The notes under the pieces are model-generated. The model was not told the origin of the DNA. It made no database searches and was given only the letters and a program-made list of their open reading frames with translations. The translations under genes were made by a program, and so were the position numbers. Source: Melanopsichium pennsylvanicum (taxonomy: Eukaryota > Basidiomycota > Ustilaginomycetes > Ustilaginales). From it: a stretch of 64,000 nucleotides of DNA. Positions 34,992 to 44,780 of this stretch are shown here, piece by piece. How positions within the stretch are numbered: position 1 is the stretch's first letter; the number at the start of each line of letters is the position of its first letter. The stretch lies in contig OAPG01000012.1 in NCBI GenBank assembly GCA_900208305.1, forward strand, positions 1 through 64,000, written 5' to 3'.

Positions 34992-35001
34992 TACATGCGA
35001 C
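34992..35001 (+). promoter_or_regulatory. Self-priming primer-binding site
   Basis: One base after the LTR, TACATGCGAC is the exact reverse complement of GTCGCATGTA at 34840-34849 inside the LTR. No TGG-starting tRNA complement is found at the normal primer-binding position. In Tf1-type elements the 5' end of the RNA folds back on such a site to prime reverse transcription. A 10-base match at exactly this position is strong but not conclusive. Confidence 0.65.
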
Positions 35002-35029
35002 CTCCCCACGGGACGACGTCGTAACCAAG

Positions 35030-36265
35030 ATGAGTACACGCTCCAACCAACGAAACCAAACGGACGCCTCCCCCCAAGCGGAGGGAGACGCTCCCACCAT
35101 CTCCCCCAACGGAGACGAGCCCGCCAGCGTCGTTGCACCCTCGGGCAAACCGCCCGCCGCCCTGACCACCTTGGTCCAAGGGCAAGTGGATATCCTGGCG
35201 CTTCTGCGTGAAACCTCTGAACAACAGCGGCGCATTACCGCTCTGCTAGAGGCCGCCTTCTTCCCCAGGGAGGATCAACCTAGACCGGAGTCTTCCCAGC
35301 ACTACCAAGGAGCAACCGCTGCCCAGGTCCCCCCGCCAACCGTAGCCCCCGTCTACGTGGAGGCCGCGCCCCGCGAGCCAGAGATTCGACTCCAGGCTCC
35401 GGAATGGGACGGCAGCCAAGACAAACTGGAGGACTTCTTGGATCAATGCAAACTCAACTTCGAGGCTAATCCCTCCAAGTTTCCGACGGATGCCCGTCGC
35501 ATCATGTTTGCCATCGGCAACATGACGGGCAAACCACGAACCCGCATTCGCAATGTGCGACAACAGGAGGGGGAGGATCCGCCCTGGATGAGCTCCTGGA
35601 GGGCCTTTTGCGCCGACCTCCGTCGCGTCCATGGCGATCCCGACCCCAGCTACACCGCACGCCTCCAACTGAATGCCCTCCGCCAGAAGGGATCAGTATC
35701 GGAGCACGCGGCGGAGTTCATGTCGCTGACGGCCAAATCGCACCTGACCGACCAGCAGCAGGCGTTGATGCTGTTTGAACAAAGCCTCCGGCCGCGCCTA
35801 CGGGAAAAGCTCACCCACGTGCCAATGACCGACATCCGTGACTTCATCAACGCCGCCATTGTCACGGAGCGCCGGATGCAGGTGATACAGGAGGCCACGA
35901 CAAGACCCACGGAGTCACAGCTGCGACACCGACCGCCCCTCCCAGCCGTGACGGCCAAACAAGAGCCCCCGGAGGGACCCCGCAAAATGGAACGACCTCC
36001 ACTACCGGCCAAGGACCCTACGCGTGATGCGGCAGAACGCCTCCGCCAGCACCGACGGACCAACGGGCAGTGCTTTGGCTGCGGTGGCAGCGACCATTTG
36101 GCCCGTGACTGCCCGAAGGCGCCCCAAACACAAAATCTCCGGGCACACGCTATTTCATTCGACAACAATTCCGGGACTATACTCGTCAACCCCATGGATG
36201 ACGGGTCAGCCTCCAACCCCGACAGTGACCTATCGGATTCGGAGGATCCCCCGGAGGGAAACTAA
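35030..36265 (+). CDS. gag: Gypsy gag
   Basis: 411 residues from the ATG at 35030, the first after the LTR; the frame also reads back into the LTR. A capsid-type retrotransposon gag domain occupies the middle (EWDGSQDKLEDFLDQCKLNF and following helices). A CCHC zinc knuckle (CFGCGGSDHLARDCP) for RNA binding is near the C-terminus. It ends in an acidic tail and a TAA (36263-36265) that directly follows the slippery heptamer. It forms the particle shell in the cytoplasm; most ribosomes would stop here. Confidence 0.95.
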   Translation: MSTRSNQRNQTDASPQAEGDAPTISPNGDEPASVVAPSGKPPAALTTLVQGQVDILALLRETSEQQRRITALLEAAFFPREDQPRPESSQHYQGATAAQVPPPTVAPVYVEAAPREPEIRLQAPEWDGSQDKLEDFLDQCKLNFEANPSKFPTDARRIMFAIGNMTGKPRTRIRNVRQQEGEDPPWMSSWRAFCADLRRVHGDPDPSYTARLQLNALRQKGSVSEHAAEFMSLTAKSHLTDQQQALMLFEQSLRPRLREKLTHVPMTDIRDFINAAIVTERRMQVIQEATTRPTESQLRHRPPLPAVTAKQEPPEGPRKMERPPLPAKDPTRDAAERLRQHRRTNGQCFGCGGSDHLARDCPKAPQTQNLRAHAISFDNNSGTILVNPMDDGSASNPDSDLSDSEDPPEGN

Positions 36266-36300
36266 GGGTCGATGGGTTCCTTCGGTCCGAACCCATCGAC
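36256..36300 (+). promoter_or_regulatory. -1 ribosomal frameshift signal between gag and pol
   Basis: GGGAAAC at 36256-36262, read as G GGA AAC in the gag frame, directly before the gag stop. Then 5 bases, then a perfect 12-base-pair hairpin (36268-36279 with 36289-36300) with a 9-base loop. Loop bases TCGGTCC (36282-36288) can pair with GGACCGA at 36350-36356, allowing a pseudoknot. The pol frame is open from 36229 and overlaps gag by 37 bases in the -1 frame. The same heptamer is used by sushi-ichi/PEG10-type gag-pol genes. Confidence 0.9.
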
Positions 36301-37702
36301 AACCTAAGCCAGCTCCGGGTGCTCGCCGCAGCATTCTGGGCAGCCCACCGGACCGACACTCCCGTCGTGGAGCAAGAGGGATCCGTTCTCCGGATCCATC
36401 GACACCCTACCTTACCAACCTACGAATGCTTGGTAAGCGTCGGCGACACGCAAGGCCTTGCCTTGCTCGATACCGGCGCCACCGCCTCTTTCATTACTCC
36501 CGAAATGGTCGCAACGGCCAACATTCCTACCCACTCCCTCCGTAAATCCGTCCACGCCACATTCCTCCAGGGCATGTCGGCCGCCATCAGTCGCCACGCG
36601 GCGGTGGATATCATCATCAACAACCACTGCATCACCTCACGCCACCGACTCTTCATCACCCCCATGACCTCCCACGACGTGCTGTTGGGGATGGATTGGA
36701 TCGAGGCCGCCAGGCCGGAGCCAAACTATACCCTCCGTACGTGGGACCTCCGGGTCCCCCACACCGTCACGGTGCCCTCCAACCCCAAAATCGAAAAGAA
36801 CGAACTCCACAACTTGGTCGGCCGGCGACAGCTGGTCTCCACTGAGGAGGACCTGCTGGTCCTCCCAGAACCGGAAGAGGAGCTACTGCCCCTCCGAGCT
36901 TTCGCGACCGACCTCGCCGTCCTACCGCCAGAGTACCGCGAGTACGCCGACGTCTTCGACGCCGAGAGGGCCGACCAATTGCCTCCCCACCGCCCACACG
37001 ACCACGAGATCAACCTGGAGGCTGGCAAAACCCCTCCCTACGGCGCACTCTACTCCCTGTCGCACCGCAAACAAGAGGAGCTCCGGAACTACCTCCGGAA
37101 GATGCAGGCCATTGGCTTCATCCGACCGTCAAGTAGCCAAGCTGCCGCGCCCCTCCTTTTTGTACCAAAGAAGGACGGTCGTCTCCGGCTGTGTGTGGAC
37201 TACCGCGCCCTCAATGCCATCACCGTCAAGGATCGCTACCCGATCCCCCTCATCTCCGAACACCTTGATCGGCTGGCGACGGCCAAGATCTTCACTAAAT
37301 TCGACCTGAAGGGTGCCTACAACCTCCTCCGGATCGCCCCCGGCCACGAATGGAAGACCGCATTCCGCACGCGCTACGGCAGCTACAAATACCTCGTCAT
37401 GCCGTTTGGCCTCTGCAACGCTCCGGCGACCTTCCAACGGCTCATGAACCACGTGCTGTTGGATCTCTTAGACGTGTCCGTCATCGTATATCTGGACGAC
37501 ATCCTAGTCTTCTCCGACAACGAGGCCGACCACCACCACCACGTCTGCCAAGTGTTGGATCGATTACGGAAGCATCAGCTGTATTGCGCTCCGGACAAAT
37601 GCGAATTCCACACCGACTCCGTCGAGTTCCTCGGCTACCTTGTCAGTCCCGACGGCCTCTCCATGGACCCGACCAAGGTCAGTACAGTCTTGGAGTGGCC
37701 GC

Positions 37703-38690
37703 TGTCAGGGGGCGTTGTGCCAAACTCAAGCTTCGCGCCGAGATCCGCTGAAACCGTCTGTTTTAGCGTGTTTGAGATTGAGACCTGATAAGCAGGCTGG
37801 TTCTATTGTGTTTCGCTATGAGACCTGCTGCGCAACTCTTGAGCTGACTGACCACTGTGAACACTCCGTTCAGAGGTAATGCGGCTTGTCTGTGTGTTGT
37901 AAGACCTTCACGATGCACGAGTGCTCTTGATGCAAGTGTTGGTCACCGTCAGGGACTGCTTCGGATGGTCTTGAAGCTGTCGTGATAATGAATTGGCTAC
38001 GGTGGAGGTTCCGTGACCGCGGTTGAGGTTCCGCCTACAGTTGAGGTGCTGTAGTGTCAGTGATGGTGCTGACAATCGTCGATGAAGCTTGTCTCCTTAT
38101 ACTGAGGAGAACACAGACACTGGATAGCTGCAATACCGTATGATTGCAGCTGCTGACGAGAACTATATACTGAGTAACTGATAACGACTTGTAAAGTAAA
38201 GACTGGGTTAATATAAAGTAGAGTGGATGAGTCCCGCTCCTCCACGACTGTAAAGACTGTGTTCTTATATACCTATGGCCCTCCAGGGGCTCCCCTTTGT
38301 CCGCTATGACCCTGGTACACCAGAGTACCAATGGCCACCAGAGTTTCGACGTGTCCGCGAGCTTGGGCCCCGTGCTAATCAATGCCGACTGTCATCAACT
38401 ATGACAACCACGAGCTTGGACCCCGTGTTAAACAATACCAACTGCCAGCAACCATGTCGCCCTTGAGCTTGGGCCCCGTGCTAACCAGTGCTGGCTGTCA
38501 GCAACCATGACACACACAGCGGACGGTCCTACATCATGTTGCACCCTTCCATCAGGCCTCCTGTACCAGGCGGAGGCTGTCAGAGGGCGTTGCACTGATA
38601 TCGGATGAAACCACGTGTTCTAGCGGATGTCAACCTGAAACCCGATAGAACACAGTGTTTCACCGGGTTTGAAATCCACCTCCGGTAACA
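37703..38690 (+). mobile_element. LTR family B copy 4, inserted in gypsy pol
   Basis: 988 bases, TGTCAGGGGGCG to CCGGTAACA, flanked by the exact 5-base duplication GCCGC (37698-37702 and 38691-38695). The interior is collinear with copies 1-3. A second TGTCAGAGGGCGTT start-like sequence at 38578 weakly resembles the first 100 bases, so it may be a small element with short, diverged terminal repeats rather than a plain solo LTR. CG-rich compared with copy 3, hence younger. No coding frame. Confidence 0.9.
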
Positions 38691-41001
38691 GCCGCCACCA
38701 CAGTCGATCCGACAGATCCAAGTCTTCCTCGGATTCGCCAACTTCTACCGTCGCTTCATCCGCCACTATTCTCGTGTAGCGGCCCCCCTCACCAACCTCC
38801 TGAAAGGAGGAGCCTCCGGAAAGGTAGATCTGCCCCCGGAAGCAACGGCAGCCTTCAACCGGCTGAAAGAAGCGTTCACCTCTGCCCCTATCCTCCGGCA
38901 CTTCTCCCCAACGCTCTACACCGTCGTCGAAACAGACGCGAGCGATGCTGTGGTAGCCGCCGTGCTGTTGCAGTGGCACCCACAGCCGGGCGCCGACGCG
39001 AGCGCCGAGCCCAACAGCCGCTCGCATACCCTCCATCCTGTGGCATACTGGTCGCGAAAGATGATCCCGGCGGAGAGTAACTACAAAATCCACGACAAGG
39101 AACTCCTGGCTATCGTAGACGCCTGCGGCGCTTGGAGACACTACCTCCATGGCCTCACCCGACCGTTCCTCATTTACACCGACCACCAGGCGCTCCAGTA
39201 TTTTCAGACGAAGCGACAACTCAACCGTCGCCAAGCCCGCTGGCAAGCCGACCTGGCTGAGTTCGACTTCGTCCTCCACTACCGTCCGGGTAAGGAGGCC
39301 GTCCGCCCCAACGCTCTGAGTCGCCGGCACGACTTGTTCCCCGACGGACCGTCGCGCCCAGACCCCGCCAACCAAGCCACTCTCCTCCCTGCAAACTTGT
39401 TTGCAAGGGCAGCCGGCGTACACTCCTCGGACCCCCTGCCTACGGAGTGGATCGAAACCCTCCGGAAAGCGGCCAACCTCCCCCCAAACGTTGCCGTCCG
39501 CGATGGTGTCCCGTACACCACAGAGGGTCACGTCTACCTGCCACCCCAATTACGGGACAAGGCACTCCACCTACTGCACGACCACCCTACGGCGGGACAT
39601 CCTGGCCGCAAGACGACCCTCCATCTCATGCGTCAACGTTTTTACTGGCCAACCATGGTGCAGGACACCGACAGCTATGTCGCCTCTTGCGCGGCCTGCC
39701 GAAGGGCAAAACACCCCCGTCACAAACCCCACGGCTACCTTCTCCCGTCGGTCCCTCCCGATCGGCCGTGGTCCACTATTACCATGGACCACATCACTGA
39801 CCTCCCGCCCTCCCTTGCCAACGGCACCACCTACAACTCCATTCTCGTAATCGTTGACCGCCTCACCAAGTTTGTGGTCTTCATTCCTGCAAACAAAACC
39901 GATACGGCGGAGACTTTGGCGTACCAGCTCCACCGCTACGTCTTTTCATACTTTGGCCTCCCGGACACCATTGTATCTGACCGAGGAACCACGTTTGTAG
40001 CTTCCGTTTGGACGGAACTCCTCCGGGCCCTCCGGATTAAAGGGTCTTACTCGTCGGCCTACCACCCTCAAACAAATGGCCAGACCGAGCGAGCCAACCA
40101 GACGCTAGAGTTGTTCCTCCGCTTCTATACGGCCTACGACCACAGCGACTGGGCAACCCTCCTGCCGACAGCCCAGCTCGCGCTGAACCAAAGACCGTCG
40201 GCGACCACAACCATCGCCCCGGCTATAGCTTGCTTCACATTTGCCCCTCGGGCACACCCCTCCATCCCCCCGGCCACCTCCAACGTTCCGTCGGCGGATA
40301 AAGTGCGGGTGTGCCAGGACGCCATCGCCAAAGCCAACCTTGCCGTCGCAAAGTGGTTTAACCGTCGCAGGAGCGACGTCTCGTTCCGCCGGGGGGACCT
40401 GGTGCTCCTCCGTACCAAGCACCTCCGCAGCGACCGACCCTCCCACAAGCTCTCCAACCCCCTCGCCGGCCCGTTCAAAGTCGACAAGGTGATTAGCGAC
40501 CGAGCCTACCGACTCCTCCTGCCTCCGTCGTGGAAGGTCCATCCCGTCTTTCACGTACAGATGCTGGAGCCATACCCCGACGGAGTCAGGGAGTCCAGCG
40601 ACGCCCCCCAACCAACTACTCTGGAGGACGACTACGCCAATTTCGAAGTCGAGGGCGTATTGGACTCCCGCCGCCGCGCCGGACGCCTACAGTACAAGGT
40701 CTCCTGGGTAGGGTACCCCCCAAGCTGGGTCCCGGCGGAAGACGTGGACCGCGCCCCGGATCTGGTCGCTGCGTACCACGCCGCAAACCCGACCAAGCCG
40801 GCCCCTACCCGGCGTTAGGCACGGATACGAGCGACGGTCGCCGTCAGGAGACCCCCCCGCCGGAGCCAAAACCCCTCCGGTCCCCGACCTCTGGGGTAGG
40901 AGACCCGGTCGGGCTCCCCTCACCCCCACTCCCACACACGGACACACACACACGCAAGCAACAGAAAAGAAAACAAGTGCATTCGAGGAGGGGCCCCGGG
41001 G

Positions 41002-42457
41002 CTAGTCCCTCAGGAAGCCCTCCAACCACGCCCAGACCACGTCCACCTGCTGTCGCGTGTTCTGCAACAGTTGCTGGATCTCGCTGATCCGGCGGAGCTC
41101 TCGCTCGCCGCCGGTCCTCAGCGACTCTGTCAGCAACAGCGCAGCCACGTCGGCCAGCCCCTGTTGAAATAACTCAGTCCCCTCCTGCACCCCGTGGAAG
41201 AGGGAATCGGCACGCCTTACGGCCGCACCCAGGTCCCCCAGGCCCGTAGCGGACTCCCCCGGCTGGCCTTGGGCCCGCGCCCAAGTGCGGCGCCGCTCTC
41301 GGGCAGCCTCGGCTGGACGGTCGGGGCGAGACCTAGCTCGCTTGCGAGCCGCCTCCCGCTCCCGACCCACCGCGCCCACCCGAGCCACCTCCTCCCTCAG
41401 TTCCTCCTCCTCCTCCGGGATCTCGCCAAGTGTCCTCAGCGACAACCTGACGTTGGGGTGGGGGCGGCGACGCCGACCGACCCCTCCGGACCTCCACCTC
41501 TCAAGCAAGCACGCGTAAACCCTCATTCGGAGGGGACCTTGGGCGCCGCCAAGTGGTGGGACTGTCGAGGAAAACAAAAGGAGGAACAAGAGTCAGCCGA
41601 CCACCCAGGACATCGCGACAGACGCCCGACGGAAATACTTACCGCGCATATCCGCGTCGCAGGGTTGCCCGTGCTGCCCCTGACACCGACGGCAGCGGAG
41701 ATCGCCTCCCGCCCGCTCACAGGCAACGCCGGCGCATACGCAGCCGTAGCAATCGCCCCACGTCTCGGCCCATAGCGGGGCAAGGTCTGTCGTATCGGCC
41801 ACGGAAACACAAACGTCAGTAGCGATCCCAATCAACACAGCAATGGAACAAATACTTACCATCACCAACGAGTTCCGGAGTGATCTCGATGGGAACCGAA
41901 GGACGCGACCACGGCATCGAATTCCGGGGCGCCAGGACGAGGGAAGTGTTGGTCGATGCAGAGGAAGGAATGGCCGACGGATCGGCAGACTGTTGACGCA
42001 CGGCGCGCTCGCGACGGCCCGAGTTGGCCCCCCGGGAAAGGTGAGCACGCGGGGAACGGCGCACCCCCCGGATGGGACCAGCGGAGGTCTCCGACGGCCG
42101 ATCTGTTGTAATCGAAACAAGGGGGAGGGAACAAATGTCAGTAACCCATTCCATGGCACCGACCGGTGGTTGTCAGACCCTCTGGGCCCCCCATCCACAA
42201 CCGAATCACAACGGAACCACGATCGACTCACCTCCGGAAGCGGGTAACGGTGTTGTTGTTGTTGGTGCTGTTGTTGTTGTTGCTGCTGCTGCTGTTGCCG
42301 ACGCTGCCGCCGTCGCGGACGTAGGCGATGGAGGGGGAACGGTACTGACACCGGCCGACGGGTTGTCGGCCGGGGAGTCCATGGAAGCGTCTGCTGGTGA
42401 CGACGACATTGCAAAAAAAAGACACTCCATGGAAGCGTCTGCTGGTGACGACGACAT
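41002..42457 (-). CDS. Antisense Zn2Cys6-like gene inside the gypsy element, 4 exons
   Basis: Exons on the minus strand: 42457-42232, 42102-41860, 41786-41643 and 41561-41002, giving exactly 391 codons (390 residues plus TAG). The three introns of 129, 73 and 81 bases are all phase 1, with GTGAGT, GTAAGT and GTAAGT donors, a CTGAC branch site and a CAG acceptor each. Exon 1 encodes a Ser/Ala/Thr/Pro-rich tract. Exon 3 encodes a cysteine cluster, Cys169-x2-Cys172-x6-Cys179-x8-Cys188-x2-Cys191-x7-Cys199, which fits the fungal Zn2Cys6 spacing rule. Exon 4 encodes an Arg/Glu-rich helical, coiled-coil-like tail. A TATA-like GGATATAAG lies about 65 bases upstream on the same strand. It is convergent with pol (183 bases between the stops). 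The function is unknown; a DNA-binding regulator carried by the element is the best guess. Confidence 0.8.
42410..42457 (-). repeat. 48-base duplication repeating the start codon of the antisense gene
   Basis: The sequence around the ATG of the antisense gene (MSSSPADASM) occurs twice in tandem, giving in-frame start codons at 42457 and 42409. Either could be used; both give the same downstream protein. Confidence 0.85.
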
Positions 42458-42519
42458 TGCGAAGAAAAAGAATGGGGAAGAATGGGGAAAATCGAGAAGG
42501 AAGACCCGTCGACCCCCAT

Positions 42520-42528
42520 CCTTATATC
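42520..42528 (-). promoter_or_regulatory. TATA-like element of the antisense gene
   Basis: On the minus strand GGATATAAG lies 63-71 bases before the first ATG of the antisense gene, inside the element and 230 bases from the 3' LTR. It suggests the gene brings its own promoter rather than using the LTR. Confidence 0.4.
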
Positions 42529-42760
42529 CCTCCTCGATAGCTACGCACGAGCAATGGCGCACAGTCAATTCCGCCGGTCCAAGGCATTGTGGGTGGTATT
42601 GCCTCATTGCTGCGCATCCGCGATTAAATTGCCGAGACGAGCGTCGCAACTTGTACAGAGAGGCGCCCCTGGCGCGGATTAAGGTTGAGGGAGTACAACC
42701 CCCCTCGCCCTCCCGTCCTATCAGCCGCCTGGGGACCAGTCGGCCTGAACCAGGGGGTAA

Positions 42761-43190
42761 TGTTAGTGCCTACCAACCGGAGTCCAAAGAGGGGGTGCTC
42801 GGCCCCCCTCCCGATTGAGCGATCGTTGTGATCGGGCCCCGACCAACCCTCTCCGGACCCCTCGCAGCGGAGCGGTCGGCCTGACACGATCCTCCTACCG
42901 CCCAACCGCGGCTGGCCCCTCCGTACGTAGGATACGACCGTCGGCAACCTAACATTGTAACGCCGCGGTGGGAAGTGACCGATAGTTCCTGTACCTTACC
43001 ACCCCGCCCCCGCCTGACATGAGGTTGCCTCCGGACCTCGTCGCATGTATTACTTAGTTAGCTCTATAGCAACGCAGTAGTGTGCTCTGACCCCCGACCG
43101 CCTGTGTCGCCCCGCCTACGACCTCTCCGTACCCGTAGCCTCCATCCCGGCTGTAGCCGCCCGCGGTATCTAGACCCTACAGCCTTAACA
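42761..43190 (+). repeat. Gypsy 3' LTR
   Basis: 430 bases, same ends as the 5' LTR and 427/430 identical by direct comparison. A short purine run (AGGGGG) three bases before it is the candidate polypurine tract. Followed directly by the TGTTC target duplication at 43191-43195. Confidence 0.97.
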
Positions 43191-43321
43191 TGTTCACTAT
43201 CTATAGCTTCTGGTGGTTCCACAGCCAAACTTGGCTCAAATTCCCTGTTTTGTTGTGAGTCAAATTAAAACCCAATAAAACTAAGGATTTTATCCAGTTT
43301 GGTGATTTGCGCCCTGTAACA
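43191..43321 (+). mobile_element. LTR family B copy 3, right part
   Basis: Continuation of the element that starts at 33802. It matches the last 120 bases of copy 2 (AGCTTCTGG..., AACCCAATAAAAC..., ending CCCTGTAACA). It begins with the TGTTC target duplication of the gypsy element. Confidence 0.8.
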
Positions 43322-44780
43322 CAGCCCAGCATTGCAAGCATGGTAGCCTACCAGCACTGCCAGTTCCTCACAACTGTGACACCAAAACATAAAGAAGGCA
43401 AGAGGTTCTAGCTTTTCATTTTTCAACAGTGTCTTTTGAGTCTTGAAGTGGATTTATTTTCATCTGTTGAGTTTTATGTTATTTTTAATTTTTTTTACCT
43501 TCGTTATTGGGACTGCAGCTTTGTTCACTGCCTGCCCTCTGTCTCTGCATGACTGTCCACCTTTCTCTGCGATTTGCCATTCCGCGTGTGAGACCCGCTT
43601 CTCAGCCCAGCAAAAGATAGAGTAGAAAATTCGCTAACAGCACTTCTCGTCTCTACAGTATCTCACTCTCACAGACGGCCGCTGCCCGGGTCTAGCCTCT
43701 GTCGCTCTCAGTGATGTGCCTTTGCGGGGGCCGGCCCTTTCCTCTTTCCCATGGCCTTCGGCTGCTTTCAGACGACAATTACAATTAGCGTAGATGTGCA
43801 GTTTTAGAGTGTTTCGTGCGACGACCCACTTTCTTGGGATGCCCCTTACTTTTCGCACAGAGTGGGTGCCACACATCGTCAGCACAGCCAAGAGCCGTTT
43901 CCACAGAATTATTATTATTCAGGGTTCAGCCCCACTCGATGCGCACTGCGGCGATTCGAAACTGTATCTTACTGCACAGTATCTCTATCCCCAAAAGTGA
44001 CTAACTTTTGTATCTTTATTTGATCACAGCAGAATTCCCACTCTATCCTTGCATGTCCTCGCATCGAGAGCCTACAGACCCTCCTACACACTAACTGAGC
44101 CTGCAATGCAATACGACTCTGACAAGTCTCGAGTCTTTGTCTCTCTTTTGCCCCAAAGTTGGCATGAGCTCCACACGCACACACCCTGTTCTACTCTGCA
44201 CATACCGACTTCTATCATACTTCTCGATACGCCCCTTCTCCTTAGCTTTCATCATTTATTCATTTTTTTCTGAACAACGACAAGCCTGGTCATCACGGTA
44301 CATCACTGCACCGCACTACGCTACACTACACTGATACTGGCACTGATTCTGCCACAATCTAGAAAGGCAGAGGCATTGACAGTCCCTTCCACCATCATCT
44401 CTGACTATAGTTTCGCATCATCGGCATCGCCGCTCGAATTCCCGGTCCCTCTTCTCATCTCTTAGCCTGCTCTATTACTGCCATTTTCTTTTCTTTCAAG
44501 TTTCAGACCGGCACTTGCCCCCAACAGCAGTCGCGTCACCGGCGATCCCAACTTTGCGTTCATCCTATCCATATAGGCGACTTGACACGCTTCGGGTGAT
44601 CCGATCTCGGCCTGATCAGCCGATTAGCCCAGCTTGCCTAGTTTGCCTAGCTTGCCTAGCTTGCCTAGCGAGACCCAACCACTCACATTAGTCATCTCGC
44701 CGACGGAGCCATCGAGCTTAGCATCTCGTCTCCCATCGACACTTGCGTTCTCGCCATCATCAAAGTTTGCAGCTCTGGAG
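43322..44780. other. Boundary between transposon block and core genes
   Basis: 1.46 kb. The first 250 bases are AT-rich and CpG-poor like the repeat relics; the rest is a pyrimidine-rich promoter and leader. A 9-bp tandem repeat (unit GCCTAGCTT, about four copies) lies at 44633-44670 in the presumed leader of the next gene. No convincing open frame or RNA gene. Confidence 0.5.

Larger units (their letters stand above)
36229..40818 (+). pseudogene. pol: Gypsy pol, split by a 988-base insertion
   Basis: Left part 36229-37702, right part 38691-40818. Protease active site LLDTGATASFI at about 36465. Reverse transcriptase with RLCVDYRALN, FDLKGAYN, MPFGLCNAPATFQ and catalytic YLDDILVFS (about 37482-37510). 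After the insert, the RNase H region (YTDHQALQYFQTKRQ), the integrase HHCC zinc module (CAACRRAK), the integrase core with ITMDHITDLP, VSDRGTTF and NGQTERANQ (Asp, Asp, Glu), and a C-terminal chromodomain (LQYKVSWVGYPPSW). Insert plus target duplication is 993 bases, a multiple of three, but the insert itself carries stop codons (first at 37786-37788). This copy therefore cannot make full-length pol. No other disabling change was noticed. Confidence 0.92.
34561..43190 (+). mobile_element. Full-length Ty3/gypsy chromovirus, nested
   Basis: 8630 bases including a 988-base foreign insert (7642 without it and without its 5-base target duplication). Two 430-base LTRs with TG/CA ends, a perfect TGTTC target duplication, gag with a zinc knuckle, pol in the order protease, reverse transcriptase, RNase H, integrase, chromodomain, then an antisense spliced gene before the 3' LTR. 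Gag and pol are joined by a -1 frameshift signal, and priming looks self-primed. The LTRs differ at 3 of 430 bases, so insertion is recent. The order of domains and the C-terminal chromodomain place it among the chromoviruses, probably near the Tf1/sushi group. The pol gene is broken by the later insertion. Confidence 0.97.

Noticed and set aside
34991..35010. tRNA primer-binding site after the gypsy 5' LTR
   Set aside because: No TGG-starting complement of a tRNA 3' end; the sequence matches the LTR's own reverse complement instead.
41593..42519. 308-codon single-exon antisense frame in the gypsy element as a separate gene
   Set aside because: It reads through introns of the four-exon model; the spliced model uses consensus sites and connects all coding segments in one frame.
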